From: JANMEX01 sp043776635
GTDB taxonomy: Bacteria; Pseudomonadota; Alphaproteobacteria; Rhizobiales; Rhizobiaceae
Length of the DNA: 29,059 bases
Direction: 5' to 3'
Assembly: GCA_043776635.1 (NCBI GenBank)
Contig: JAYVRA010000040.1
Span: 1-29,059 of the forward strand
This document shows positions 1 through 7,960 of the stretch, piece after piece. Every line of letters begins with the position of its first letter. The stretch's first letter is position 1. Under the pieces are notes generated by a model, which searched no databases, was not told where the DNA came from, and worked only from the letters and a program-made list of their open reading frames with translations. The translations under genes were made by a program, and so were the position numbers.

Positions 1-3
1 GGC

Positions 4-37
4 CGAAGGCAAAATGCTAGCATTTCCGGCGCCTTCG
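4..37. repeat. Hairpin with a nested palindrome
   Basis: A 7-base stem (4-10 against 31-37, cgaaggc/gccttcg) encloses a perfect 14-base palindrome at 12-25 (AAATGCTAGCATTT). It lies just beyond the 3' end of the minus-strand transporter remnant. A short T-rich run follows on the plus strand, so it could be a terminator for a gene left of the window. This is inferred from base pairing alone. Confidence 0.35.
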
Positions 38-80
38 CTTTTGGCACTCACCAAAAATCACCTCGACCATTTCGTCAAAA

Positions 81-535
81 TTAACAGGTCCAGACCCTAA
101 TGAACGGCAGCGCGCCAAAGCCAGTGATAATGCCGATAATAACAAAGGCAATTTGGAAGTAGTGCGCACAAGAACCAGCCGCGCAGGTGGTTACATCATC
201 ACGCCCGCCCATGCCTGGCAAGAACCGTGCAAACGCTAACCTCAGCCACGAACCACAGCAATGAATTCGCCGCAGCGCAGGCGAGCGAGCCGACTATGAA
301 AACTGAAATCGCAGCGATAAATATAAGCTTTGCGCCATGACGGTCCGCCACCCAGCCGCTTAACAGGATAAAAATCGCCAGCGATACCAGATAGGCCGTC
401 AGGGCCAGTTTCAGCGCAATCGGGCTGGTGCCAATATCTCTGGCAATTGCGGGAAGCGCGGTGGAAATAACCGTATGGTCAATTCGCTCCATAAACAAAG
501 CAAATGCCAAAAATCAGCGGGATGATGCGGTTCAT
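81..535 (-). pseudogene. Decayed MFS transporter (DHA2-like) remnant
   Basis: The longest intact piece (199-510) reads as the N-terminal end of a drug/proton-antiporter MFS permease: FMERIDHTVISTALPAIA, then two hydrophobic helices and the loop motif SGWVADRHGAK. The expected start, ATG at 533-535 (MNRIIPLI), is in another frame, so about one extra base lies near 520. Near 220 the frame shifts again into FARFLPGMGG, the usual start of MFS helix 4. Almost at once this is followed by a hydrophobic tail (QIAFVIIGIITGFGALPF) and a stop at 81-83. An intact member has about 450-500 residues, so most of the gene has been deleted. I infer a non-functional remnant; the substrate is unknown. Confidence 0.7.
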
Positions 536-587
536 ATAAGTCTGGCTAATGTGCAAGCGGGCAGGCTGCGGCGCTTAAAAGATAATT

Positions 588-1124
588 TTATGGCAGCGCC
601 TTAAAACCTTCAGCAAAACCCTTAAGCTCTACAGGAATGCCGATGCCTTCTTCAGGCGTCTGAAAGACGATAAATCTTGCAGATGCGCCGTTTGAGAGCG
701 CTTTGATAAGCACATCTTCCAATATAACTTCGGCATAGCAACCATCCTGGAAACAGCGCACAAAATAGGCGCGGCCCATATCCTTGCCATCAATATTAAG
801 CCCCAAACCATTGGGAAGCAGCACACCCAGCGGGGCCAGCACACGCAAAATTTTTGCCTTGTTGTCAGCGGTTTTCAAAACGACAACGGAAAGCCCGACC
901 TCAGGCCGGTCTTCCGCAACAACATTTTGTACCATCGCGCACTGTTCAACCTTTGCGCCAGCGGGCGTATCACACAAAATCGACCATGCGCCATGGGTGG
1001 ACTTGAGCGTGCCATTTTGCTGTGCCTGTGCATTTGCACTGCCAACCATGATCAATGCCAAGGACAAAGCTGCCAAGGATGATGTCAAAAGTGACCGGCA
1101 AAGTGGCTGCCAAAATGAGTTCAT
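588..1124 (-). CDS. Invasion-associated locus B (IalB) family secreted protein
   Basis: The product has 178 residues. An N-terminal signal peptide (basic-poor start MNSFWQPLCRSLL, hydrophobic core, cleavage near ANA-QAQQ) is followed by a compact domain with the IalB-family pattern. This includes HGAWSILCDTP near the start, a CAMVQN segment, and a paired-cysteine region RCFQDGCYAE. IalB relatives are periplasmic or outer-surface proteins of rhizobia and Bartonella; the biochemical role of most is unknown. I chose ATG at 1122-1124 because a GAGG sequence precedes it at good spacing; an in-frame start 10 codons upstream lacks one. The gene is divergent from the cytochrome oxidase operon, and no partner gene is visible. 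Family assignment is fairly firm, function is not. Confidence 0.8.
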   Translation of the reverse strand: MNSFWQPLCRSLLTSSLAALSLALIMVGSANAQAQQNGTLKSTHGAWSILCDTPAGAKVEQCAMVQNVVAEDRPEVGLSVVVLKTADNKAKILRVLAPLGVLLPNGLGLNIDGKDMGRAYFVRCFQDGCYAEVILEDVLIKALSNGASARFIVFQTPEEGIGIPVELKGFAEGFKALP

Positions 1125-1461
1125 TGTAATTCCGCCTCGAATCAATCTACTCAAAATGACGCACCACTGGCAAAAAAGAAAGGGCGTGGCCGAATTTGTA
1201 GTAAATCAGCTTTTCAGCAAAGACTACGGCGGCAGTGAGGCCGCAAATTATGACGGGTTCATTGGGGTGCTACCGGTTTCACATCAACAAGCCGATTTGT
1301 AGGCTGAAATTATCTCTAAGGGAGAAATTGCCGCATCTAATATGCCCTAGCATTTCTTGCGGGCTGGCGTAGTTTGTGGTTTGAGAGTGCAAACAAGGCT
1401 CGCTTTACCGGGCCGCGAATCGTATGGAATGGCTTGCAAGTCGTTCTTCGGGAGATATGAA
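1125..1461. other. Divergent intergenic region between ialB-like gene and coxB
   Basis: This 337-base spacer should hold the promoters of both the minus-strand IalB-family gene and the plus-strand cytochrome oxidase operon. I see no clear -35/-10 pair, operator or riboswitch. Two GANTC sites, possible CcrM methylation targets, occur at 1139-1143 and 1417-1421, about the number expected by chance. Reading frames that cross it have no recognisable protein character. Confidence 0.4.
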
Positions 1462-2322
1462 GTGAAAAAGACTATTTTGGCAGCAGCAACCTTGCTTTTG
1501 ATGACCGGTTTTGCAAGTGCGAACCAAGCGGTAAACTGGGGCTTGGATTTGCAAGATGGCGCATCGGATATGATGAGCCAGATCCGCTGGTTTTTTGATT
1601 ACACATTGTGGTTTGTTGTTCCTATCACATTGTTCGTCTTGGGGCTTCTGATCTACGTCGGTTGGCGTTTTTCGGAAAAGAACAACCCGGTTCCTTCTAA
1701 GACCAGCCACAACACGCTCATTGAAATTATCTGGACGCTTGGTCCGGTTTTGATATTGTTGCTAATCGCGGTTCCTTCGTTCCAGCTCCTCACATATCAA
1801 TTCACACCGCCGGAAGAAGCCAAGTTGACCATCAAGGCGACTGGCTACCAGTGGTACTGGGGCTACGAGTATCAAAGCAAAGACCCGATAACGATGGAAT
1901 CGCGTTTGGTAAACGATGCCGACCGCGCGGCCGCTGGCAAGTCCGATTTGGTGGCGTATCCTAATCGCTTGGCAGTCGATAATGAAATGGTCGTTCCGGT
2001 AAATACCGTCGTCCGTCTTATAGTAACCGGAAATGACGTCATCCATTCTTTCGCCATGCAGCCTTTCGGTATCAAGATCGACGCGATGCCTGGCCGTTTG
2101 AACGAAACTTGGTTCAAGGCTGATAAAGAGGGTCTGTTTTACGGTCAGTGCTCCGAAATATGCGGCAAGGATCACTCAGAAATGCCAATCGCTATCCGTG
2201 TGGTCGATCAAATAAAGTTTGACGCATGGGCGACGCAGGCCAAGGCGGATTTGCCCGGCGCTTACAAGAGCCTCATCGCTTCCATTGATGCTGACAAAAA
2301 TATCAACGTCGCCGCCAAATAA
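1462..2322 (+). CDS. coxB: Cytochrome c oxidase subunit II (aa3 type)
   Basis: CoxB (CtaC) takes electrons from cytochrome c through the dinuclear CuA centre and passes them to subunit I. It is anchored in the inner membrane with its copper domain in the periplasm. From the GTG start the protein has 286 residues. It shows a signal peptide ending near residue 20 (FASA-NQ), two transmembrane helices (about 46-68 and 88-110), the aromatic patch GYQWYWGYEY, and the CuA ligand set H195, C230, E232, C234, H238 and M241 in GQCSEICGKDHSEMP. I chose GTG at 1462 because GGGAGA lies 7-12 bases upstream and it gives a proper signal peptide; longer in-frame starts add unrelated residues. It is the first gene of the oxidase block. 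Confidence 0.95.
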   Translation: MKKTILAAATLLLMTGFASANQAVNWGLDLQDGASDMMSQIRWFFDYTLWFVVPITLFVLGLLIYVGWRFSEKNNPVPSKTSHNTLIEIIWTLGPVLILLLIAVPSFQLLTYQFTPPEEAKLTIKATGYQWYWGYEYQSKDPITMESRLVNDADRAAAGKSDLVAYPNRLAVDNEMVVPVNTVVRLIVTGNDVIHSFAMQPFGIKIDAMPGRLNETWFKADKEGLFYGQCSEICGKDHSEMPIAIRVVDQIKFDAWATQAKADLPGAYKSLIASIDADKNINVAAK

Positions 2323-2365
2323 GCTGTGCTACGTTCAAGAAGATTAGAAAAGAGGATTGAGGCAA

Positions 2366-4057
2366 ATGGCTAGCGGATACAACGCAAACGACGCCCACGA
2401 CGGTCATTCACATGGCGATCACGCTCACGATAACCATGCGCACAAGCCAACTTTTGCGCAAAAATGGTTGTTTTCTACCAACCACAAAGACATCGGCACG
2501 CTCTATTTGATCTTCGCCATTTTCGCTGGCATTTTTGGTGGTTTCCTGTCGGTCATGATGCGCATCGAATTAGCTCACCCGGGAATTCAAATTTTTCCGG
2601 GCCTTGCGCAAATGGTTTATGGCGTCAACGGCGATGCCGCGCTCGATGCCGGAAAGCATATGTATAATGTGTTCACCACCGCGCATGGTCTGGTCATGAT
2701 CTTCTTCATGGTCATGCCCGCCCTTATCGGTGGCTTTGCCAATTGGATGGTCCCGATCATGATTGGCGCGCCGGATATGGCATTCCCGCGCATGAATAAC
2801 ATTTCGTTCTGGCTCCTGCCTCCGGCGTTCCTGTTGCTGGCGCTTTCAATGTTCGTGCCCGGTCCTGCCGGTGGCATGGGCGCTGGCGGAGGCTGGACAA
2901 TCTACCCGCCACTCTCAACATCCGGTCAGCCCGGCCCTGCAATGGATTTGGCAATTCTGGCGCTCCATCTTGCCGGTGCATCGTCAATTCTTGGTGCAAT
3001 TAACTTTATCACCACAATTTTCAACATGCGCGCTCCGGGCATGACAATGCACAAAATGCCATTGTTTGCATGGTCCGTGCTTATCACTGCCTTCCTGCTG
3101 TTGCTGTCATTGCCAGTTCTGGCCGGTGCGATCACTATGCTCTTGACCGACCGTAATTTTGGCACCGCATTCTTCGCGCCTGAAGGCGGCGGTGACCCGA
3201 TCCTGTTTCAGCATTTGTTCTGGTTCTTCGGACATCCTGAAGTCTATATTTTGATTCTACCTGGCTTCGGCATCGTTAGCCATATCGTTTCAACCTTCTC
3301 CAAAAAGCCAATTTTCGGCTACCTTGGCATGGCCTATGCCATGGTCGCAATTGGCGTCGTCGGCTTCGTGGTCTGGGCGCATCACATGTACACTGTGGGT
3401 CTATCGCTCAACACACAGCGCTACTTCGTGTTCGCCACCATGGTTATCGCGGTTCCAACAGGCGTGAAAATCTTCTCATGGATTGCCACGATGTGGGGCG
3501 GTTCCATATCGTTCAAAGCGCCAATGAAGTGGGCCATTGCGTTCATCTTCCTCTTCACGCTTGGCGGCGTGACAGGCGTCCAGCTAGCCAATGCCGGTTT
3601 CGACCGTGTGGTTCATGACACGTACTTCGTTGTCGCCCATTTCCATTATGTGCTTTCAATGGGCGCAGTGTTCGCCATCTTCGCCGGTTGGTATTACTGG
3701 TTCCCGAAGATGACAGGTTATATGTATAATGAAACCATCGCATCAGTGCATTTCTGGATGACATTCATTGGCGTGAACATCGTGTTCTTCCCGCAGCATT
3801 TCCTCGGTCTCCAAGGCATGCCGCGTCGCTATATTGACTATCCGGATGCATTCGCAGGCTGGAACCAAGTTTCGTCATACGGGTCATATCTGTCTGCCGC
3901 CGCTGTATTCGTGTTCCTGTTCGGTGTGTACGAGGCTTTCTCCAAGAAGCGCGTTGCCGGTGCCAACCCTTGGGGTGAGGGCGCAACAACTCTTGAGTGG
4001 CAGCTTTCATCCCCGCCGCCATACCATCAGTGGGAACAATTGCCTCAGTTCAAGTGA
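2366..4057 (+). CDS. coxA: Cytochrome c oxidase subunit I
   Basis: Catalytic subunit of the aa3 oxidase: it reduces O2 to water at the heme a3-CuB centre and pumps protons. The 563-residue protein has about 12 membrane helices. Visible ligands are heme a H107 (TTAHGLVM) and H427, heme a3 H425 (VAHFHYVLSMG), and CuB H290, H339 and H340. Y294 in GHPEVY is the residue cross-linked to H290 in this family. The start ATG at 2366 follows a GAGG motif; a TTG nine bases upstream is less likely. The N-terminus has a histidine-rich stretch (residues 11-26, eight His) ahead of the usual FSTNHKDIG opening. The gene is 43 bases downstream of coxB, and a hairpin follows its stop codon. Confidence 0.97.
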   Translation: MASGYNANDAHDGHSHGDHAHDNHAHKPTFAQKWLFSTNHKDIGTLYLIFAIFAGIFGGFLSVMMRIELAHPGIQIFPGLAQMVYGVNGDAALDAGKHMYNVFTTAHGLVMIFFMVMPALIGGFANWMVPIMIGAPDMAFPRMNNISFWLLPPAFLLLALSMFVPGPAGGMGAGGGWTIYPPLSTSGQPGPAMDLAILALHLAGASSILGAINFITTIFNMRAPGMTMHKMPLFAWSVLITAFLLLLSLPVLAGAITMLLTDRNFGTAFFAPEGGGDPILFQHLFWFFGHPEVYILILPGFGIVSHIVSTFSKKPIFGYLGMAYAMVAIGVVGFVVWAHHMYTVGLSLNTQRYFVFATMVIAVPTGVKIFSWIATMWGGSISFKAPMKWAIAFIFLFTLGGVTGVQLANAGFDRVVHDTYFVVAHFHYVLSMGAVFAIFAGWYYWFPKMTGYMYNETIASVHFWMTFIGVNIVFFPQHFLGLQGMPRRYIDYPDAFAGWNQVSSYGSYLSAAAVFVFLFGVYEAFSKKRVAGANPWGEGATTLEWQLSSPPPYHQWEQLPQFK

Positions 4058-4071
4058 TTTCAACATTTGTA

Positions 4072-4099
4072 AAAGGGGCCGCTGAACGGCGGCCCTTTC
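4072..4099 (+). terminator. Hairpin between coxA and ctaB
   Basis: AAAGGGGCCGC and GCGGCCCTTT form a GC-rich stem of about 10 pairs with one bulged G and a short loop (TGAACG). It lies 15 bases after the coxA stop. Only a weak T run follows, so it may be a partial terminator or an mRNA-stabilising 3' end that lowers expression of the assembly genes relative to coxBA. This is read from pairing only. Confidence 0.5.
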
Positions 4100-4131
4100 A
4101 ATATCTTAGTCGATAAGAAAGCTGATAGCGC

Positions 4132-5064
4132 ATGGCACTAGCCCACACCAATGAAATACCTGAAATCCGGCTGTCCGAAGCCGGGGCCGGTGATTTCTTT
4201 GCGCTGTTAAAGCCGCGTGTCATGTCGCTGGTAGTGTTCACCGCCATCGTTGGCATGATGCTGGCGCCGGGCCATATCAGCCCTGTTCTCGGTTTAATCT
4301 CAATATTGGCAATCGCCGTTGGCGCTGGTGCATCCGGTTCGCTAAATCAATGGTATGACGCCGATATTGACGCCATCATGACGCGCACCAAATCGCGACC
4401 CATTCCTGCTGGCAAGATATTAGGCGGCGAAGCCTTGGGCTTCGGGCTAATCTTGTCGCTGCTATCCGTTATGTCGCTGGGCTTGTTTGCCAATTTTCTA
4501 TCCGCCGCGCTGCTTGCGTTCACAATTTTCTTCTACGCCGTGGTCTACACCATGTGGCTGAAGCGTTCGACGCCGCAGAACATTGTTATCGGCGGCGCGG
4601 CTGGTGCCTTCCCGCCGATGATTGGCTGGGCAGCGGTTACCGGCACAATCAGCATCGAAAGCTGCGTGTTGTTTCTTATTATATTTCTCTGGACCCCGCC
4701 GCATTTCTGGGCACTGGCGCTCTTCAAGTCCAAAGACTACGGCGACGCGGGCATCCCCATGTTGCCGAATGTTGCGGGTGAAGCGTCAACGAAGAATCAT
4801 ATTTTGGCGTACGCGCTCATCGTAGCGCCAGTCGGTGTGCTGCCATGGTTCCTCGGCTTTGCAGGTGGCGTCTATGGCATCGCGTCGGCAATTCTTGGCG
4901 CAATGTTCGTTTGGTATGCCTATCAAGTCTGGCAAATGCCGGAGAGCGACCGCGCCATGAAGCCTGCGAAAAGCCTGTTTGGCTTTTCACTGGTCTATCT
5001 TTTCGCGCTGTTCGCGATACTCCTTGGTCAAGCTTTGACCATAATGATTTTGGCGGCAATGTAA
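4132..5064 (+). CDS. ctaB: Protoheme IX farnesyltransferase (heme o synthase)
   Basis: Adds a farnesyl group to protoheme IX to give heme o, the precursor of the heme a needed by subunit I. The product is a 310-residue inner-membrane enzyme of the UbiA prenyltransferase superfamily. About nine hydrophobic helices are visible. The prenyl-diphosphate-binding motif N72-QWY-D76-ADI-D80 followed by TRTKSRP is intact, and the second conserved loop reads KDYGDAGIPMLPNV. The position between coxA and the copper chaperone gene fits the pathway. Its stop codon overlaps the next start by one base (TAATG), suggesting translational coupling. Confidence 0.95.
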   Translation: MALAHTNEIPEIRLSEAGAGDFFALLKPRVMSLVVFTAIVGMMLAPGHISPVLGLISILAIAVGAGASGSLNQWYDADIDAIMTRTKSRPIPAGKILGGEALGFGLILSLLSVMSLGLFANFLSAALLAFTIFFYAVVYTMWLKRSTPQNIVIGGAAGAFPPMIGWAAVTGTISIESCVLFLIIFLWTPPHFWALALFKSKDYGDAGIPMLPNVAGEASTKNHILAYALIVAPVGVLPWFLGFAGGVYGIASAILGAMFVWYAYQVWQMPESDRAMKPAKSLFGFSLVYLFALFAILLGQALTIMILAAM

Positions 5065-5210
5065 TGATTGATTTAGTGACCCAAACTGACAAACAGAAAA
5101 AAGCCCAACGTTCGCGCTCGATAGCTTTGGGCGTCGCCTTGGCAGTGTTCGTTATCCTCGTCTATATCGCAACCTTCGCCAAGCTCGCCAACGGCGCAGG
5201 TGCCGTGTAA
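5064..5210 (+). CDS. CoxF-like small membrane protein of the oxidase cluster
   Basis: A 48-residue reading frame fits exactly between its neighbours: its ATG overlaps the ctaB stop and its TAA overlaps the ctaG start, each by one base. The protein has a short basic N-terminus (residues 10-18, KQKKAQRSR), one hydrophobic helix (about 20-37) and a small periplasmic tail. Rhizobial oxidase operons usually carry a short one-helix protein at this spot (CoxF/CtaF-like), whose role is poorly defined but probably in oxidase assembly. The tight overlaps on both sides argue strongly that it is translated. The functional call rests on position and topology rather than on a motif. Confidence 0.75.
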   Translation: MIDLVTQTDKQKKAQRSRSIALGVALAVFVILVYIATFAKLANGAGAV

Positions 5211-5830
5211 TGGACAAGCCAAAGACAACAACGCCCAAGCTCAGCAGCAATTTGCTGGTCGCTGGCGCTTGTCTGGCGTTTTTCGGCGGCATGATCGGTG
5301 TGACGTACGCCTCAGTCCCGCTTTATAAACTATTCTGCAAAGTGACCGGTTACAATGGCACCACACAGCGCGTGGAGCAGGCGTCCGCCAAAATTCTTGA
5401 TCGCAACATCACCATCCGGTTTGACTCAAACGTATCATCCGACCTCCCGTGGACCTTCCAGCCCGACCAGCGCGAAGTGACCATCAAGCTTGGCGAGACC
5501 ACAAAAGTCGCATTCCATGTGAAAAACGAGTTTGCAAAAGCTACGCGCGGCAAGGCAACGTTCAACGTAACGCCGGAACTGGCGGGCGCTTACTTCAACA
5601 AACTTGAGTGCTTCTGCTTCACCGACCAAACGCTTCAACCGGGCCAATCATTGGAAATGCCCGTCTTGTTCTTCGTCGATCCGGACATCATCACCGAGCC
5701 GGACCTCAAAGGCATCAAAACCATTACACTCTCTTATACATTCTTTGCTTCAAAAGACGAAACACCGGTTGCAAACTTGTCGCAAAAGCCTGTTTCGCCG
5801 CTAAAGCCCATTGAAAATAAGGGCGGGTAA
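5210..5830 (+). CDS. ctaG: Cytochrome c oxidase assembly protein CtaG (Cox11 family)
   Basis: Cox11-type chaperone that delivers copper to the CuB site of subunit I. The 206-residue protein has one N-terminal transmembrane helix (about 14-36) and a periplasmic immunoglobulin-like copper domain. Family signatures are visible: YASVPLYKLFCKVTGYNG after the helix (C43) and the copper-binding pair C134/C136 in LECFCFTDQ. The length is typical. It overlaps the CoxF-like gene by one base and lies 39 bases before coxC, consistent with co-transcription. Confidence 0.95.
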   Translation: MDKPKTTTPKLSSNLLVAGACLAFFGGMIGVTYASVPLYKLFCKVTGYNGTTQRVEQASAKILDRNITIRFDSNVSSDLPWTFQPDQREVTIKLGETTKVAFHVKNEFAKATRGKATFNVTPELAGAYFNKLECFCFTDQTLQPGQSLEMPVLFFVDPDIITEPDLKGIKTITLSYTFFASKDETPVANLSQKPVSPLKPIENKGG

Positions 5831-5869
5831 TTCTAATGCAAGTTATATCAAAACAGACCGGGGGCTACT

Positions 5870-6748
5870 ATGGCTGACTCACACGGAAAAAATCACGACT
5901 ACCATATTGTTGACCCAAGCCCGTGGCCGTTCCTCGGCTCGATGGGTGCGTTTATTATGGCAATTGGCGGCGTTTCCTTCATGCAATATTTGAAGGGCGG
6001 GTCGCTTGATCTGTTCGGTCTGCATTTGGCCACCCCGTGGATTTTCTTCATCGGCCTTGCAATGGTGCTCTACACAATGTTCGGCTGGTGGTCTGACACC
6101 ATCAAGGAAGCTCATGCGGGTTCCCATACACCAGTCGTTTCGCTGCATTTGCGCTACGGCATGATTATGTTCATCGCCTCCGAGGTTATGTTCTTTGTGG
6201 CATGGTTCTGGGCATTCTTCGATGCCAGCCTGTTTTCGGACGAAGCCATTCAGGCAAGCCGCTTAGCCTTCACCGGCGGCGTCTGGCCGCCAAAAGGCAT
6301 CGAAGTTCTCGATCCTTTGCATCTGCCGCTCTACAACACCATCATCCTTCTGCTTTCCGGTACAACGGTCACATGGGCGCATCACGCGCTCTTGCACGGG
6401 GATCGCAAAGGCTTGGTCAACGGTCTCATTCTAACTGTCCTGCTCGGCGTACTGTTCTCCAGCGTTCAGGCTTGGGAATATGCCCACGCACCGTTCGCCT
6501 TCAAAGACAGCATCTACGGCGCGACGTTTTTTATGGCGACGGGCTTCCATGGCTTCCATGTGCTGATAGGCACGATCTTTCTTGCCGTTTGTCTGCTTCG
6601 CGCCTTGGGTGGCGACTTCACTGCAAAACAGCATTTCGGTTTTGAGGCCGCCGCTTGGTATTGGCATTTTGTGGACGTTGTATGGCTCTTCCTTTTCGCC
6701 GCGATTTATGTCTGGGCATCATGGGGCGCTGTCATTCATCATGAATAG
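5870..6748 (+). CDS. coxC: Cytochrome c oxidase subunit III
   Basis: Third core subunit of the aa3 oxidase, thought to stabilise the complex and support proton uptake. The 292-residue protein has seven predicted membrane helices, with the typical opening HDYHIVDPSPWPFLGS, the segment GFHGFHVLIG and the C-terminal helix WYWHFVDVVWLFLF. ATG at 5870 follows a GGGGG-containing Shine-Dalgarno region at about six bases. A strong hairpin lies 26 bases after the stop codon. Confidence 0.96.
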   Translation: MADSHGKNHDYHIVDPSPWPFLGSMGAFIMAIGGVSFMQYLKGGSLDLFGLHLATPWIFFIGLAMVLYTMFGWWSDTIKEAHAGSHTPVVSLHLRYGMIMFIASEVMFFVAWFWAFFDASLFSDEAIQASRLAFTGGVWPPKGIEVLDPLHLPLYNTIILLLSGTTVTWAHHALLHGDRKGLVNGLILTVLLGVLFSSVQAWEYAHAPFAFKDSIYGATFFMATGFHGFHVLIGTIFLAVCLLRALGGDFTAKQHFGFEAAAWYWHFVDVVWLFLFAAIYVWASWGAVIHHE

Positions 6749-6773
6749 GCGTTTGCCATCGTGATAAAAATCA

Positions 6774-6803
6774 GGGGGCGGCTGCAGAATTTGTAGCCGC
6801 CCC
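6774..6803 (+). terminator. GC-rich hairpin after coxC
   Basis: GGGGCGGCT (6775-6783) pairs perfectly with AGCCGCCCC (6795-6803), leaving an 11-base loop. The trailing sequence TCGTTTGG has no long T run. It may be a partial terminator or mRNA 3'-end stabiliser between the oxidase subunits and the DUF983-surf1 genes. Confidence 0.55.
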
Positions 6804-6823
6804 GGTCGTTTGGAGTTTATGCC

Positions 6824-7207
6824 GTGGAACAAGACTATGCCCATTACCCGCCCGTCGATCCGCTCAAAGTTGGCATCGGTGGTAAATGCCCGCGCTGTGG
6901 TACTGGCAAACTGTTCAACGGATATCTGAATACCGCCGAATCCTGCTCGAACTGCGGGCTGGATTACAGCTTTGCAGAAGCGGGCGATGGTCCCGCCGTG
7001 TTTGTCATTCTCATTATTGGCTTTATTGTTACAGGCTCGGCACTGGTCACTGAAGTAACTTACAATCCACCCCTCTGGTTGCATTTCCTTTTATGGATAC
7101 CGCTGACAATCGTCCTCAGTCTTGTGCTGCTACGCTGGCTCAAAGGCCTGCTCATCGCTCTCCAGTATCGAAACAAGGCCGCACAAGGCGGGATCGAGCG
7201 CACATGA
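6824..7207 (+). CDS. DUF983 family membrane protein
   Basis: A 127-residue protein with an N-terminal zinc-ribbon-like segment (C22-x2-C25 and C41-x2-C44) followed by two transmembrane helices (about 55-77 and 83-105). This arrangement matches DUF983, which in alphaproteobacteria commonly lies between coxC and surf1; its molecular role is not established. The start is GTG at 6824, supported by GGAG nine bases upstream; no ATG is in frame nearby. It overlaps surf1 by four bases (ATGA), so the two are probably translationally coupled. An oxidase-assembly role is inferred from context only. Confidence 0.85.
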   Translation: MEQDYAHYPPVDPLKVGIGGKCPRCGTGKLFNGYLNTAESCSNCGLDYSFAEAGDGPAVFVILIIGFIVTGSALVTEVTYNPPLWLHFLLWIPLTIVLSLVLLRWLKGLLIALQYRNKAAQGGIERT

Positions 7208-7929
7208 GCACCGCATCCACGCCGCTTCGTTTTGGCATAATGTCTCTGATTGTGCTCGCCGTCTTCATCGAGCTATGCCGCCTCGGCAACTGGCAAGTAG
7301 AGCGCTTGGCGTGGAAAGAAAACCTCATCGCCACTATTGATAGCCGTATTCATCAACCGCCGCATGACTTGGAAGCCTATATCAAAACCGAACCCGGCAC
7401 AGATTATTGGCCGGTGCGCGTGACCGGCATATTCCGCCATCAATCCGAGCGGCATTTCTTCGCGACCTTCGACGGCCAATCCGGCTTCTTCGTTTACACC
7501 CCGCTGGAAACTTTTCCCAACAGCTTCGTCTTCATTAATCGTGGCTTCGTGCCCTATGACGACAAAGACGCCACCACCCGCCCCGCAGGCCAAATCACCG
7601 GCCCCGTCACGATAACCGGCCTCGCCCGTGCCACGCTGCCTGAAAAGCCATCATCGCCCATTCCGGAAAATGATCCGATAAAAAACATTTTCTACTGGAA
7701 AGACATTGTGTCCATGACCGCGAGCGCAGGTCTACCTGCGGGCGCGACTGTGCAACAGGTCTTCGTAGATGCTGATAAAACGCCCAACCCCGGCAGCCTG
7801 CCCGTCGGCGGTGTTACCATCATTGATTTGCCCAATAACCATCTGCAATATGCCGTAACTTGGTACGGCTGCGCCGCCGCGTTGCTGGTTATATGGAGTA
7901 TGCTGGCATGGCGGCAGCGCAAAGCTTGA
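7204..7929 (+). CDS. SURF1 family cytochrome oxidase assembly protein
   Basis: SURF1 proteins help insert heme a into subunit I. The 241-residue product has the family plan: an N-terminal membrane helix, the LGNWQVERLAWK motif directly after it, a periplasmic domain with a FINRGFVP segment, and a C-terminal helix preceded by NNHLQYAVTWYG. ATG at 7204 overlaps the preceding DUF983 stop codon; an in-frame extension further upstream would run deep into that gene and is not expected. The next gene, ispH, starts 31 bases downstream. Confidence 0.93.
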   Translation: MSTASTPLRFGIMSLIVLAVFIELCRLGNWQVERLAWKENLIATIDSRIHQPPHDLEAYIKTEPGTDYWPVRVTGIFRHQSERHFFATFDGQSGFFVYTPLETFPNSFVFINRGFVPYDDKDATTRPAGQITGPVTITGLARATLPEKPSSPIPENDPIKNIFYWKDIVSMTASAGLPAGATVQQVFVDADKTPNPGSLPVGGVTIIDLPNNHLQYAVTWYGCAAALLVIWSMLAWRQRKA

Positions 7930-7960
7930 CACCCACCCTTCAAAAAGCCAAATCCATTCC

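Noticed and set aside
784..1302. Long plus-strand open frame opposite the IalB-family gene
   Set aside because: Its translation has no protein-family character and mirrors the codons of the well-supported minus-strand gene.
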